Shown here: in pieces, positions 29,501 to 36,667 of the stretch | Layout: the number at the start of each line of letters is the position of its first letter | Numbering within the stretch: the stretch's first letter is position 1 | From: DAOUKH01 sp964291475 | Lineage (GTDB): Bacteria > Chloroflexota > Dehalococcoidia > SHYB01 | Assembly: GCA_964291475.2 (NCBI GenBank) | Contig: OZ220066.1 | Location: forward strand, 77,603-141,602 | DNA: 64,000 nucleotides | Direction: 5' to 3' | The notes under the pieces: model-generated | Databases searched by the model: none | What the model was told of the DNA's origin: nothing | Seen by the model: only the letters and a program-made list of their open reading frames with translations | Position numbers and translations under genes: made by a program

Positions 29501-32500
29501 CAGCTCAAGTTGCCCCTTTATCGCAGCCGCCCTGAGTTCTGGGTGTGACGACCCAAACCGCTCCATTGCGCGGAGAGGAGCGCCGCCCGGCGTAGGGTCG
29601 AAGGGAATCCAGCCGCGGTCTTCGAACGGCACCTCCGCCCACTGGTGGGCTTGGTCGGAGTAGACTTCCTGGCTGTCTGCTATCGGCACAATCGCCCAGC
29701 CCGACACCACCCTGGCTGGAATGCCGACGGACCGCGCCAGCAGCACGAACGCGCTACTGAAGTTGCCGCTCGTGCCCACCCCGCTCTCGAAGAGGAACCA
29801 GTCGACGGGGTCGTGCCCTTCGGGCGGCCTCTCCAGATCAGCATCGGCCTGCTCGTAGCTGTAGTTCTCCCTCAAGTACTCCTCGATTGCCGTGGCCTTG
29901 CCGTAGGGGCCCGAGTGTCCGGTGGTGATTTCGACCGCAAGGTCGCGGACACGCTGGGGAAGATCGTCCGGCAGGCTGGTATGCAACTCCGAGGGTACGG
30001 TCCGGCTGGCCTCCAGCTCCTCGGCGGAGTAGTCGTATATCCACGACGTCCAGTTGTAGTCGCGGGCGGCGGAATTGGTGGCGTAGACTCCGCTCTCGGG
30101 CCAGAAGGACCCTGGCAGCGATATGGTCTTCAGGAATGACGATGTGGGAACGGTTCCCGCCAGCAGCCTCCCGGAGGGCATCGAATGAGACACCGACACC
30201 CGCAGCGCCTCTACCGGGGAGTTCCCCTCAACCGGTCTTGCCAAAGCCGGACTGTGATCAACCTCGCCAAATCTGGGTAGCGCCCCAACCGTTGCCGCCG
30301 GCAACCACTCTCCGCCCACGTAGTGGTCGCCGGTTGCCGTCCTCAACAGCGTGGTTCGGTCCGAGCCTTCAACATTGAAGGCCGCCCTGACCGGGCCCTC
30401 AGACGTCGCGGCGGCGGCGGCGGCGCCGGGAATAAACGCCATTTGCGTGAGGCCGCGGAAGAGAAGGGCGCCGCCGTTCTCCAACGGGAGCATGGTCCCC
30501 AACCGGCGGAGCGCCTCGACCGCGGCGCTCCGCACCGCCTCTTCCCGGTCGCCAAGTGCCCTACTCAAGTGCTGAATGGCCCATACCCTTTCGAATCTCC
30601 CCAGAATCTCGGCAGCGGCGGCACGCGCCTCGACAAGGGACGCCTGTTGCAATGTAGCGATCAACGAGAATGCGGGCCATTCCGAAAGCGCCTCCCGCGC
30701 GGCCTCTCTGACGGCGCGCAGCTCGTCATGCTTCTCAGCTTCCAGAAGGGGCGCCAAGGCCGCCTCGTCGCTCATCTTGCCCAGAGCCCGGGCTGCGGCT
30801 GCTCGCACCTGCTCACCGGGATCGGAGCCCAGAGCCTTGATGAGGGCCTCCGCGGTGCCGGGCGCCTTGAGCTCTCCCAGCGCCTGGACCGCGGCCGCTC
30901 GGACCATGCCGTCGCCGTCCGACGCCAGTGCCTGCACCAGGGGCGCTGACGCGGCCGGATCACCAAGCTCCGCCAAAGCGTCGGCCGCGGCGGTACGGAC
31001 CTCGGGGTCCAAGTCCAAGGCCAAGGCTTGGAACAACGCGTCTAGGGCCCCAAGATCACCCAGATTGCCCAGCGCGTCGGCCGCCGCGACTCTAATCACC
31101 GGCTCTTCGTAATTGAGGAGGACCCATATCAGGAGGCCGAGGTCCAGCGCCTGCAGCTGTTCGATGCCTGTCAACTCGTCGACAACGTAGCCTTCGTCGA
31201 CCAATGTTTCCACCAGAATTCGAAGGGCCTCTGGATCGGTCGATTCGCCCAACACTTCGAGGACGAACAAGCGCACTTCGGGGTCCTCGTTGGCCACGAG
31301 ATCTTCCAGCGCCGCCTCGATTGCTTCTTCCGTAACGGGCTCTTTCTTCGGAACGGACTCCTGCTCCTGCGGCAGAGCGCCGTCCTCCGCATCCTCCTCC
31401 AACGGGACCTTGTCTACCTCCAACGGGGTTCTGTCACCCGACGGGGCTTTATCGCCGAGGCTCTCTGGAGGGGTAGGGTCGAAGGTGATCCAACCCAATC
31501 CCTCCAGGGCGATTTCCGCCCATTGGTGGGCTTGGTCCCAGTAAACGGTCTGTTCCTGGCTGGGACTGATGGCCCAACCCGACACCACCCTGGCAGGGAC
31601 GCCCGCGGCCCGCGCAAGCACGACGAACGCGGTGCTGAAGTTGCCGTGACTGCCCTCTCCGTGGTCGAAGAGGAACCAGTCCACCGGGTCTTGACCGGTG
31701 GGCGGGCGTACCGGGGCCGGCCCCGGCAGGGCAAAGGCGAAGGTGTAGTTCTCCTTCAGGTACTCCTCGATTGCCCTGGCCCGCAGGTATGCCGACTCCT
31801 CCGTAGCGATTTCCGCCGCGAGGTCATGGATGCGCCGAGGCAGGTCTTCCGGTAGCTGGAGATAGGTTGAGTCGTCAACAGGGGCAGCCTTGATCAAGAC
31901 ATCCGGCGCATAGGCCGAAATGGAGGATTCCCACATGTACTGGGTCAGAGCGTGGTCGACGCTCGCGGTGGCGCTGTACGGGCGATACGTAGCATCGAGG
32001 TGGATGGCTCGCACGTTCTGCGATATTGCCAGAGGCCCGGCCACGAATCCGACGAGTTCGCCGGCGGGCGACACCGCGATGAGGTCCTCCGCGGCTGCTG
32101 GCGGCGTGGAGGTTGGCGGCGTAAGAAGCGCCATGTTTAGCGAAAAGCTGCTTTCTCCCGATGCCTGCATCCTGGCGATCCTGCTCACAAATCCGGCCAC
32201 CAAGCCCGGGACCCTTTCTTCCGCATGGGTGGGAATGTGCACCGGGTCCACCTGCGCCCAGCCTCCGTTCACGTAGATGTCGCCCGTGGCTGCACGCAGA
32301 TACGACGTATTGGCGGCACCCGATACAAGGAATACCGGTTCGTGGGCTAGCCGGGGGGTCTGTTCTGCTGTCAGACCTGGGTCCAAAGACATGTAAGGAC
32401 CATCGGGTAGCCGCGGCGCTGTCGCCGTGGCTCCCCAAGTGTCGAGTGGACTAAGGTCCGGAGAGGCGGGGGCTTCCGCGTCCACCTGTCTCATTTCATC

Positions 32501-33241
32501 GGGGCGCAGGTATCGCTCGACGATCGCGCTGTACTCGACCGGCTCCTCAAGCCTCGATGCCTTCTCGAACAGCTTCAGTCCATCCAAAGATTGCGTATTG
32601 AAGAAGCCGAAGACGATGCCAATGGTCAGCCAGCCCGCCAGCACAGGCAGCAGGAGACGTGCGTTGAGGACAGCCGCGATGGCGAGGGAAAGGAAGAAGC
32701 CTGCCAGCACGACCACCCCGGCGGGTTCTAGAAACACCCGCTGGGCTTGGTGCTGCTCGTAGGAGATCTCCCGGCCCAATACCCCCGAGAACGCTAGATA
32801 TGCTCCTACCCCAATCAAGCCGACGGCCACCAACACGCCCGGAAGCAGGCGCATGGATGGGCGCCGACCTTCCCGCTGCAGTGGGCGACCGCGGAATACA
32901 AGCAGCCCACCGATGCCTAGGATGATGGACAGCGCCATCACGCCAAACGTGAGAAGTGCAACCCCAGTGGGAAGGTGAATCTCATCCTCATCTGAGGGGT
33001 TGACCGTCAGAATGTCCTGCGGCCCTGTTGAGATTAGGGGTACAAGGAAGTTGAGAAGCAAGAAAAAGCCGGCAAGTGACGCTCCCAGCGCGAGAAGAAG
33101 CCCCGCTTGGCGAACCCACCTGCTGGAGAATCTGCCGGGCGGGCGTGGGATCATTCGTCGCACGACAGAATCACCCTCCGCCAGTGGCCCGCAAGTCAGG
33201 CAAGGAACAGAAGCGCGCCGCCGCCGCGCGTACGCCGACAC
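23591..33241 (-). CDS. Giant membrane protein with four transglutaminase-like modules, HEAT repeats and Ig-like repeats
   Basis: 3216 residues, one uninterrupted frame. Order: about six membrane segments (45-215); transglutaminase module 1 (300-610); HEAT repeats (637-912); module 2 (915-1225); helical stretch (1225-1370); modules 3 (1375-1710) and 4 (1715-2050); about eight Ig-like/carboxypeptidase-regulatory beta repeats (2070-2955), three of them nearly identical; a membrane segment (2962-2985); an acidic linker; another Ig-like domain; and a DUF4129-like tail (3140-3216). Each module has GxxxCGxFSSAF, QAHQWAE and GWxxFDPT-type motifs. The nucleophile position is His532, Ser1158, Cys1640 and Cys1988 in order, and the acidic residue is Asp, Asp, Glu, Glu. 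It resembles TgpA-type transglutaminases repeated four times and probably acts outside the membrane. The start may be GTG 33241 or an internal GTG/ATG near 33154-33165 after GGAGG. Confidence 0.85.
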   Translation of the reverse strand: MSAYARRRRASVPCLTCGPLAEGDSVVRRMIPRPPGRFSSRWVRQAGLLLALGASLAGFFLLLNFLVPLISTGPQDILTVNPSDEDEIHLPTGVALLTFGVMALSIILGIGGLLVFRGRPLQREGRRPSMRLLPGVLVAVGLIGVGAYLAFSGVLGREISYEQHQAQRVFLEPAGVVVLAGFFLSLAIAAVLNARLLLPVLAGWLTIGIVFGFFNTQSLDGLKLFEKASRLEEPVEYSAIVERYLRPDEMRQVDAEAPASPDLSPLDTWGATATAPRLPDGPYMSLDPGLTAEQTPRLAHEPVFLVSGAANTSYLRAATGDIYVNGGWAQVDPVHIPTHAEERVPGLVAGFVSRIARMQASGESSFSLNMALLTPPTSTPPAAAEDLIAVSPAGELVGFVAGPLAISQNVRAIHLDATYRPYSATASVDHALTQYMWESSISAYAPDVLIKAAPVDDSTYLQLPEDLPRRIHDLAAEIATEESAYLRARAIEEYLKENYTFAFALPGPAPVRPPTGQDPVDWFLFDHGEGSHGNFSTAFVVLARAAGVPARVVSGWAISPSQEQTVYWDQAHQWAEIALEGLGWITFDPTPPESLGDKAPSGDRTPLEVDKVPLEEDAEDGALPQEQESVPKKEPVTEEAIEAALEDLVANEDPEVRLFVLEVLGESTDPEALRILVETLVDEGYVVDELTGIEQLQALDLGLLIWVLLNYEEPVIRVAAADALGNLGDLGALDALFQALALDLDPEVRTAAADALAELGDPAASAPLVQALASDGDGMVRAAAVQALGELKAPGTAEALIKALGSDPGEQVRAAAARALGKMSDEAALAPLLEAEKHDELRAVREAAREALSEWPAFSLIATLQQASLVEARAAAAEILGRFERVWAIQHLSRALGDREEAVRSAAVEALRRLGTMLPLENGGALLFRGLTQMAFIPGAAAAAATSEGPVRAAFNVEGSDRTTLLRTATGDHYVGGEWLPAATVGALPRFGEVDHSPALARPVEGNSPVEALRVSVSHSMPSGRLLAGTVPTSSFLKTISLPGSFWPESGVYATNSAARDYNWTSWIYDYSAEELEASRTVPSELHTSLPDDLPQRVRDLAVEITTGHSGPYGKATAIEEYLRENYSYEQADADLERPPEGHDPVDWFLFESGVGTSGNFSSAFVLLARSVGIPARVVSGWAIVPIADSQEVYSDQAHQWAEVPFEDRGWIPFDPTPGGAPLRAMERFGSSHPELRAAAIKGQLELLAGSDTTARLTARELLDALLESAHGRYPSLLQDLSAATLSVSGETEALRLLDGLLRSLSRQNASLASLEALSRELAGLGGETRDRALSALAKLVEALSSDRPTAPAGAREAYADLLALLSEDGSTIRLENGGLLIRQGRGGGQGFMWSFVGTTTLQSTGLPHVPVFEVQGAANTVRLRTSVGDVYEQGRWAQQDPVSVPYPAGGNTYDLLRDIFYTPVRDTLTLPGGPFEPALLFGPQTPAARTVQDRIEVLPTGNATGLPAGTVPTSRTMQRGDRTGVFYPYSATFSSERVVASYSWVSSVSTYSDQQLASASAVHGLAYTSLPEGLPDRIRALAQRITAGQATAYGKAKALERYVSAQYTYSLARTPEEAQPPPGRDPVDWFLFDHGEGTCGVFSSAFVVLARSIGLPARVVAGWVIAPTDERQVVYADQAHQWAEVAFEGLGWVSFEPTAPGGAPSRVQDRSDNRETEDTIHLENGGVLTVQDERQGGGDIRFSGGTTTLQATEPPLIPLFKVRGAANTPYLRVAVGEVYEDGRWREQESTTIPYTAGSSVQDRLQEVYSSPGSDGLQLPSGPFDPALLFGPQTAPISTARDRIVVLPLESSSRLLPGRVPTSRTVQSLDRTAVIHPLSATFSSETTVASYSWVSMVPSYSNEQLTRADAVYGLAHTDLPNDLPGRIRALAQRITADQATAYGKAKALERYLSTRYTYRFARTPEEARPPPGRDPVDWFLFDHREGTCGVFSSAFAVLARSIGLPARVVSGWSIAPTADTQTVFVGQAHQWAEVAFEGVGWVRFEPTASGGAPSRVQEQFGNTRDGGEYLLEVPERPRDTVTNITQAPSEISRGTQFVVRGTVHTAGGVPVTGVTVEVYVNETKEHGGTKIGTAVTQFGSFRASAEIPTDLELGSYQLLARAVGNEDFNESWSDPDITVFSASGLELTGPAEVPVDVDAVFHGRVLDDTGKGVPDREINVTVDGRTRPTVTTGSTGSFSLSMAFSDPGRHWVAVEVKGQEYLLDNQVRLDFQVTLPTSIALLVPALVSVSENFTVTGELHDARGTPLSGEYVSVEVGENPAIRTLTDSSGAFQVDGRVDMAGEFVVHAEFSGLAPTLPSEKTAGLTARHTVSLSLSGPSQVDTGSGALFTGRLTSDTLSPIGELELSIEDGEGSHLATVTTDEDGRFEYNHASFDIAGPQSLTARFAGGEFIAPRSARVNFGVVSPTTLNVEGPLIQRDGESLEPAGLLIQGTGAVFTGRLVSETVTPIGRRELTIRDGGGLELAKVTTTEDGFFEYRHPSFDVAGPHSLTVRFPGTESLAPQSAGITFGVLAPTTLTIEEPTIVSSGGLSQTAGFLLQGSGALFAGGLASETVSPIGRQELSVWDADGRKLATVTTTEDGAFEYTHPNFETTGPHALSIEFSGTESLAPQSAGITFGVLASTSLTIEELGVVQAGRPFELTGVLQRSDGRPVPDATVLVRSDQPSVLVTDASGAFTWETTETLDDSSSRAVLESKLDVEFVFEGTEHLAPATAGTKITVGAPRIVMESVETVARGDSVRLRGTALLGTSPIPDLEVTIGGSTTVSTNQVGAFGYSYAVAENAPLGVTELDIAAADIDATATAAFEVKSTPSLIVTPLDDVRPGRVAVLRVTLLDDTGAGIARAPLRTSRGVRAVTDAEGVALMDLTVPDSYELPSLPVTFEYDGDDLNMPLSYFLGVPVTPGGFNWLLWLGAPVAILLVGAAAMAVRRVGAVSLPEVIRRTAAARAPIPEPVVVEEPEELDEEEPVVVLLPAQLSIRFITPADDLPDVLGIGEEMGIEIGLADPEGRGIAGATVAVSVSSEEEATELTTDNEGRCALRWTAAELGEYAVRATFAGNDECLEAFETRSLRVVDFREEIVRLYNEFLDWAESKTTAISDQSTPREVELTLVGVGLHVDQKSLDELISRFEEADYSEHPIARRHYERMYRAWRTIVRG

Positions 33242-33609
33242 AGGGGCCTTCGACTATTCCGGCAGCACGCGTCCTTAGACAAGGTCAAGAGTCAGGGGGC
33301 CATGCCTTGGCGCAGGGTATGTTGTACCACCAGCTAGACCGGTCGAACAAGTGCAGGCGGTTCGCGACACTACGGCGGTTGAGCCTTGATCATCCTCACT
33401 AGGTGCCACGCTCGACACTTCGAGCTTCTCTCGCCCGCTGCTCCATTTCCTCCACGCCCTCCCGCCGCCTGCAGCCGCTCCGCGCGTCCCCTTTTGGAAG
33501 AAACGCGGATTCCTGTACACGCCTAGGACATCACGGCGCGACTATTCCGACAGGAGGACCCCCCTCTCTCATGAGGTCCTCTGAGGTCCTCGAACAACGC
33601 CGCCGGTTG

Positions 33610-33799
33610 CTAGTCGATGAACCTACCCACCGTCCAGTCGATGAGTTCGACGAGCCGGTAGCCGTGCCGCGAGGCGTCGGCTGGCGGGTTCCCGTCCCGG
33701 CCAGGCGTCGTAGCGCTCTATCCTGATCCGGTAGGAGTACTACTCCTGGTAGTCAAAGCCGTCGATGGTTTCGTAAAACGACTCGCCGTCCACTACCAT
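33610..33799 (-). pseudogene. Decayed small ORF (unknown family)
   Basis: Read on the minus strand from ATG 33799: MVVDGESFYETIDGFDYQE, a TAG, then in the same frame YSYRIRIERYDAW, and after a frame change DGNPPADASRHGYRLVELID up to a TAG at 33610-33612. The continuity of protein-like sequence across one stop and one frameshift suggests a remnant of a small protein gene of about 60 residues. No family recognised. Confidence 0.45.
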
Positions 33800-33821
33800 G
33801 CAGGTAAGCGGGCCGACGCCC

Positions 33822-33895
33822 GCAGTGGACCGGGAGAACAACCTGGACATCACGCTGGGCCGTACTCATAGAAGAGGAAGGGGAAGTCTGTAACA
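33822..33895 (+). pseudogene. Serine-recombinase C-terminal scrap
   Basis: GTGGACCGGGAGAACAACCT and the following bases match 47043-47115, the end of the recombinase remnant (VDRENNLDLTLAVPVE), with several substitutions and an indel. It directly abuts the 33896 hairpin. Only the last 25 codons or so remain. Confidence 0.6.
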
Positions 33896-33931
33896 ATTGC
33901 CTCGCAACCATCTCGATGGTTGCGAGGCAAT
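33896..33931. repeat. Perfect 16-bp stem hairpin
   Basis: ATTGCCTCGCAACCAT (33896-33911), loop CTCG, and the exact complement 33916-33931. The left arm equals the coding end of the recombinase remnant at 47113-47127 (LPRN-); the right arm equals the start of the 17812/33911 repeat. There is no T-tract, so a recombination end or attachment-site scar is more likely than a terminator. Confidence 0.7.
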
Positions 33932-34025
33932 CGACACGGAAGATTGCGATACTCGTGGGCGGTGGGTTTGAAGGGGACTGAAGACGGCGGCAGATGACTG
34001 GACCCAGTGCGGTTCGCAGTCTTGG
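33911..34025 (+). repeat. ~110-bp repeat, right copy flanking the transglutaminase operon
   Basis: Direct, diverged copy of 17812-17925: ATGGTTGCGAGGCA and GCGATACTCGTGGGC are identical, the remainder is about 65-70% alike and ends GTGCGGTTCGC. Confidence 0.7.
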
Positions 34026-34129
34026 CGTGGTACATCTGCCTTGACCGATAGGGAGAACTCTGCCTGTGTGGCGTCGCTGTAGGACAGCCTCTGCGCGCAT
34101 GGCGCACGCCGCCCAGGTATCCTCTCTCC

Positions 34130-35395
34130 CTACGAGGGCTCCAGCAAGGGGGTCGCCCCGGTAATCTTGTCTTGTTCCATCGCTTCGACCTCCTCGGAAG
34201 AAAGGCCCAGGACCTCCTTCAAGGCCCAGAGCCGGTGCTCCCCCACGAAGGGCGCCAGGCCCGGGGCCGGCTGGGGCGCGACCGACATCCTCCAGGGGGG
34301 CATGCGCATGAGGAACTCGCCCGCTTCCGGGTGGCGCGCGGTGGTGAAGAAGCCGCGTGCGTTCAAGTGCTGGTCCTCGACCAGCCCCTTGGCGGTCAGG
34401 ACGGGGCCGGCGTTCACCCCCGCCTGCGCGAGTTGGTGAAAGATCTCGGCGGCATCCTGCCCGGAGCTCCACGCCTCCAGGTAGCGGTTCAGGTCCTCCC
34501 GATGGTCCCACCGGCCTCTCTGCGCTCGAAAACGCTCCTCCTTGCTCCAATCCGGGTTGCCCATGACACGGCAAAGTGCATCCCACTGCTTGTCATTGGT
34601 CACCACGATGGTGATCCATTCGTCCTCGCCCCGAGTCCGGTAGCACCCATGGGGCGCCATCCATGAGTGCGTGTTACCCTTCCGTTCCCCGTTGCGCCGG
34701 TTCATGGCGTAGTCCATGATCGCCTCAGGGAGCAGGCTGGTGATGGCTTCGGCCTGCGAGAGGTCGATGTGCTGGCCTTGGCCGGTAACCGCCCGGTGCT
34801 CCAAGGCCGTCAGGATCGCGAAGGCCCCGGTGACTCCGGCTATGGGGTCGCCGTAGGACATGCCCTGGCGCATGGGAGGGCCGCCTGGGTAGCCCGTGCT
34901 CCACGCCAGGCCCGATATCGCGTCCATGCTGAGTCCCATGGCGCGGAAGGCCCGATAGGGCCCCGTGCGCCCGTAGCCCGACATGGAACACATGATGACG
35001 TCAGGCCGGACCTCGCGCAGAACAGGGTAGTCGATGCCCAGGCTCGCCATGACGCCGGCGCTGAAATTCTCCACGACCACATCGCTGATACTGGCCAGCG
35101 TCAGCAAATGCTCCTTGCCCTGGGGCCGCCCCAGGTCCAGGGTCAGGCCCAACTTGTTGCGGCCTAGATCGTGGAAGAGGGCGCTGCAGTTCCATGGGTC
35201 GGCACCTGGTTTGCCCCCGGGGAAATAGGGCAGGTGGCGCTGGGAATCAATGCGCTGGACGGCCTCCACCTTGATGACCTGCGCTCCAAGGTCTGCCATC
35301 AGGCGTGTGGCGTAGGGACCATCCCAGATCATGGAGAGGTCCAGCACCCGCACGCCTTCTAGCAAAGGGCGGCCCCCGGCGGTCTCCTTGGCCAT
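34130..35395 (-). CDS. Family III CoA-transferase (CaiB/BaiF)
   Basis: 421-residue CaiB/BaiF CoA-transferase that would move CoA between organic acids. The start ATG 35395 overlaps the stop of the preceding gene by one base (TGATG), so the two are translationally coupled; an upstream extension to 35458 is rejected. Features: LLEGVRVLDLSMIWDGPYATRLMADLGAQVIKVE, ENFSAGVMASLGIDYPVL, GYGRTGPY and GQGQHIDLSQAEA. Glu216 stands where formyl-CoA transferase has its nucleophilic Asp. Together with 35395-36591 it may form a heteromeric transferase, since family III enzymes are interlocked dimers. Confidence 0.85.
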   Translation of the reverse strand: MAKETAGGRPLLEGVRVLDLSMIWDGPYATRLMADLGAQVIKVEAVQRIDSQRHLPYFPGGKPGADPWNCSALFHDLGRNKLGLTLDLGRPQGKEHLLTLASISDVVVENFSAGVMASLGIDYPVLREVRPDVIMCSMSGYGRTGPYRAFRAMGLSMDAISGLAWSTGYPGGPPMRQGMSYGDPIAGVTGAFAILTALEHRAVTGQGQHIDLSQAEAITSLLPEAIMDYAMNRRNGERKGNTHSWMAPHGCYRTRGEDEWITIVVTNDKQWDALCRVMGNPDWSKEERFRAQRGRWDHREDLNRYLEAWSSGQDAAEIFHQLAQAGVNAGPVLTAKGLVEDQHLNARGFFTTARHPEAGEFLMRMPPWRMSVAPQPAPGLAPFVGEHRLWALKEVLGLSSEEVEAMEQDKITGATPLLEPS

Positions 35396-36591
35396 CACAC
35401 GACCCCCATTTCTCGTAACCGGGCCAGCTCCGTCTTGGGCATACCCATCTCCTGGCAAAAGACGGCTTCGTTATGCTCCCCCAGCAGGGGGGCCCGTCCG
35501 GTTTTCCAGGGTGTCTCGCTCATCTTGAAGGGGGTGCTCGGATAGGGTAGGGGGCCGGTATGCGGGTGGTCGATGGTCTCGAAGTAGCGGCGCGCCCGGT
35601 ATTGAGGGTCCTCCAGCAGGTCTTCGGGCGAGGAGACCGAGGAGAAGGGCATGCCCCTCTCCTGGCCTTGCCGCGCGATCTCCTCCTTGTCATGCTCCAT
35701 GAGCCAGGGCGCCATCAGAGCGTCGACCTCGTCTGCGCGGCGGCGCCGGTCCCGGCCGTCGGAGAACTCATCCTCGGCAAGCTCGGTGCTGCCCATCATC
35801 TCAACCAGGGCCGGCCATTGGGCCGCGCCGGCGGCCAGTATGGCCACATGCCCGTTACGGCATGGAAGGATAGTCATGGGATGGCTTGAAGGCTGGCGGT
35901 TTCCCGGCCGGGGAGCGACAACTTTCTGAGTCCAGTACATTGGGAGGGTCTCCCCCACCATGCCGGCGATGGACTCCTGGATCGATAGGTCAATGTGCTG
36001 GCCCTGGCCCGTGAAGCGCCGGGCGAAGATGGCGGCCAGGGTTGCCAGGGCGGCGTGCAGGCCGCCCTGGAAGAAGGACTGTCGTCCTCCCGCCTTCAGG
36101 GGTTCCCGGTCCTGCTCCCCGTTGATGGCCATCAGCCCGCCCAAGGCATAGAGGGTCAGGTCCGACGCCTCGTAGTCCCGGTAGGGGCCCGACTGGCCGA
36201 AGCTGGTGACGCTGGCCATTATGAGAGCGGGGTTCAGAGCCAGGAGGTCGTTGTAGCCCAGGCCCAAGCGCTCCATGGTCCCCGGGCGGAAGGCCTCCAC
36301 CAGTACGTCGGCCTCTTGCACGAGGTCTCGGAAGAGCGACGCGCCGGCCGCCGTTTCGAGATTCAACGTGATGCCGCGCTTGTTGGTGTTCATGTACAAG
36401 AACAGCCCGGACCCCTCGGTATGGGGCAAGTCCTTGTAGAACGGTCCCAACCGGCGCAAGGGGTCGCCCTCGGGCGGCTCCACCTTCAGCACCTGCGCGC
36501 CGTAATCGGCCAGCAGCTTGGCGCAGTAAGGCCCGGCGATGAACTGGCTAAGATCGAGAACGCGGATGTGTTCAAGGGCGTTGCGGGTCAT
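35395..36591 (-). CDS. Family III CoA-transferase (CaiB/BaiF)
   Basis: 398-residue CaiB/BaiF CoA-transferase, complete. MTRNALEHIRVLDLSQFIAG, ADYGAQVLKVEPPEGDPLRR, EAFRPGTMERLGLGYNDL, TSFGQSGPYRDYEASDLT and GQGQHIDLSIQES are typical. As in its coupled neighbour, the catalytic Asp position is occupied by Glu (Glu206). The gene belongs to a minus-strand operon: binding protein, two permeases, SDR, alpha/beta-hydrolase-fold protein, then this pair. The context suggests CoA activation of an imported acid; the acid is unknown. Confidence 0.85.
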   Translation of the reverse strand: MTRNALEHIRVLDLSQFIAGPYCAKLLADYGAQVLKVEPPEGDPLRRLGPFYKDLPHTEGSGLFLYMNTNKRGITLNLETAAGASLFRDLVQEADVLVEAFRPGTMERLGLGYNDLLALNPALIMASVTSFGQSGPYRDYEASDLTLYALGGLMAINGEQDREPLKAGGRQSFFQGGLHAALATLAAIFARRFTGQGQHIDLSIQESIAGMVGETLPMYWTQKVVAPRPGNRQPSSHPMTILPCRNGHVAILAAGAAQWPALVEMMGSTELAEDEFSDGRDRRRRADEVDALMAPWLMEHDKEEIARQGQERGMPFSSVSSPEDLLEDPQYRARRYFETIDHPHTGPLPYPSTPFKMSETPWKTGRAPLLGEHNEAVFCQEMGMPKTELARLREMGVV

Positions 36592-36667
36592 GATCGCTCC
36601 TTCCGCATGCGGGCCATGAAGGCCAGGAATCCCGGCGGGATGGTGACGGCCTGCGCAGCCGGTCGGC

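Larger units (their letters stand above)
33242..34129. other. Gene-poor spacer with decayed coding scraps and repeats
   Basis: 888 bases without an intact gene. It holds a decayed small minus-strand ORF (33610-33799), a scrap matching the 3' end of the recombinase remnant at 47040-47127 (33822-33895), a long perfect hairpin (33896-33931), the right copy of the 17812 repeat, and at 34051-34090 a segment also found at 63481-63520. No clear promoter for the giant gene was recognised in 33242-33600. Confidence 0.65.

Noticed and set aside
33896..33931. Rho-independent terminator
   Set aside because: The stem is perfect but not followed by a T-tract on either strand, and it is built from pieces of two dispersed repeats.
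33242..34129. tRNA or other structural RNA gene in the gene-poor spacer
   Set aside because: No cloverleaf with CCA-proximal acceptor stem or TTCGA-type T-loop could be recognised; the hairpin is a simple inverted repeat.
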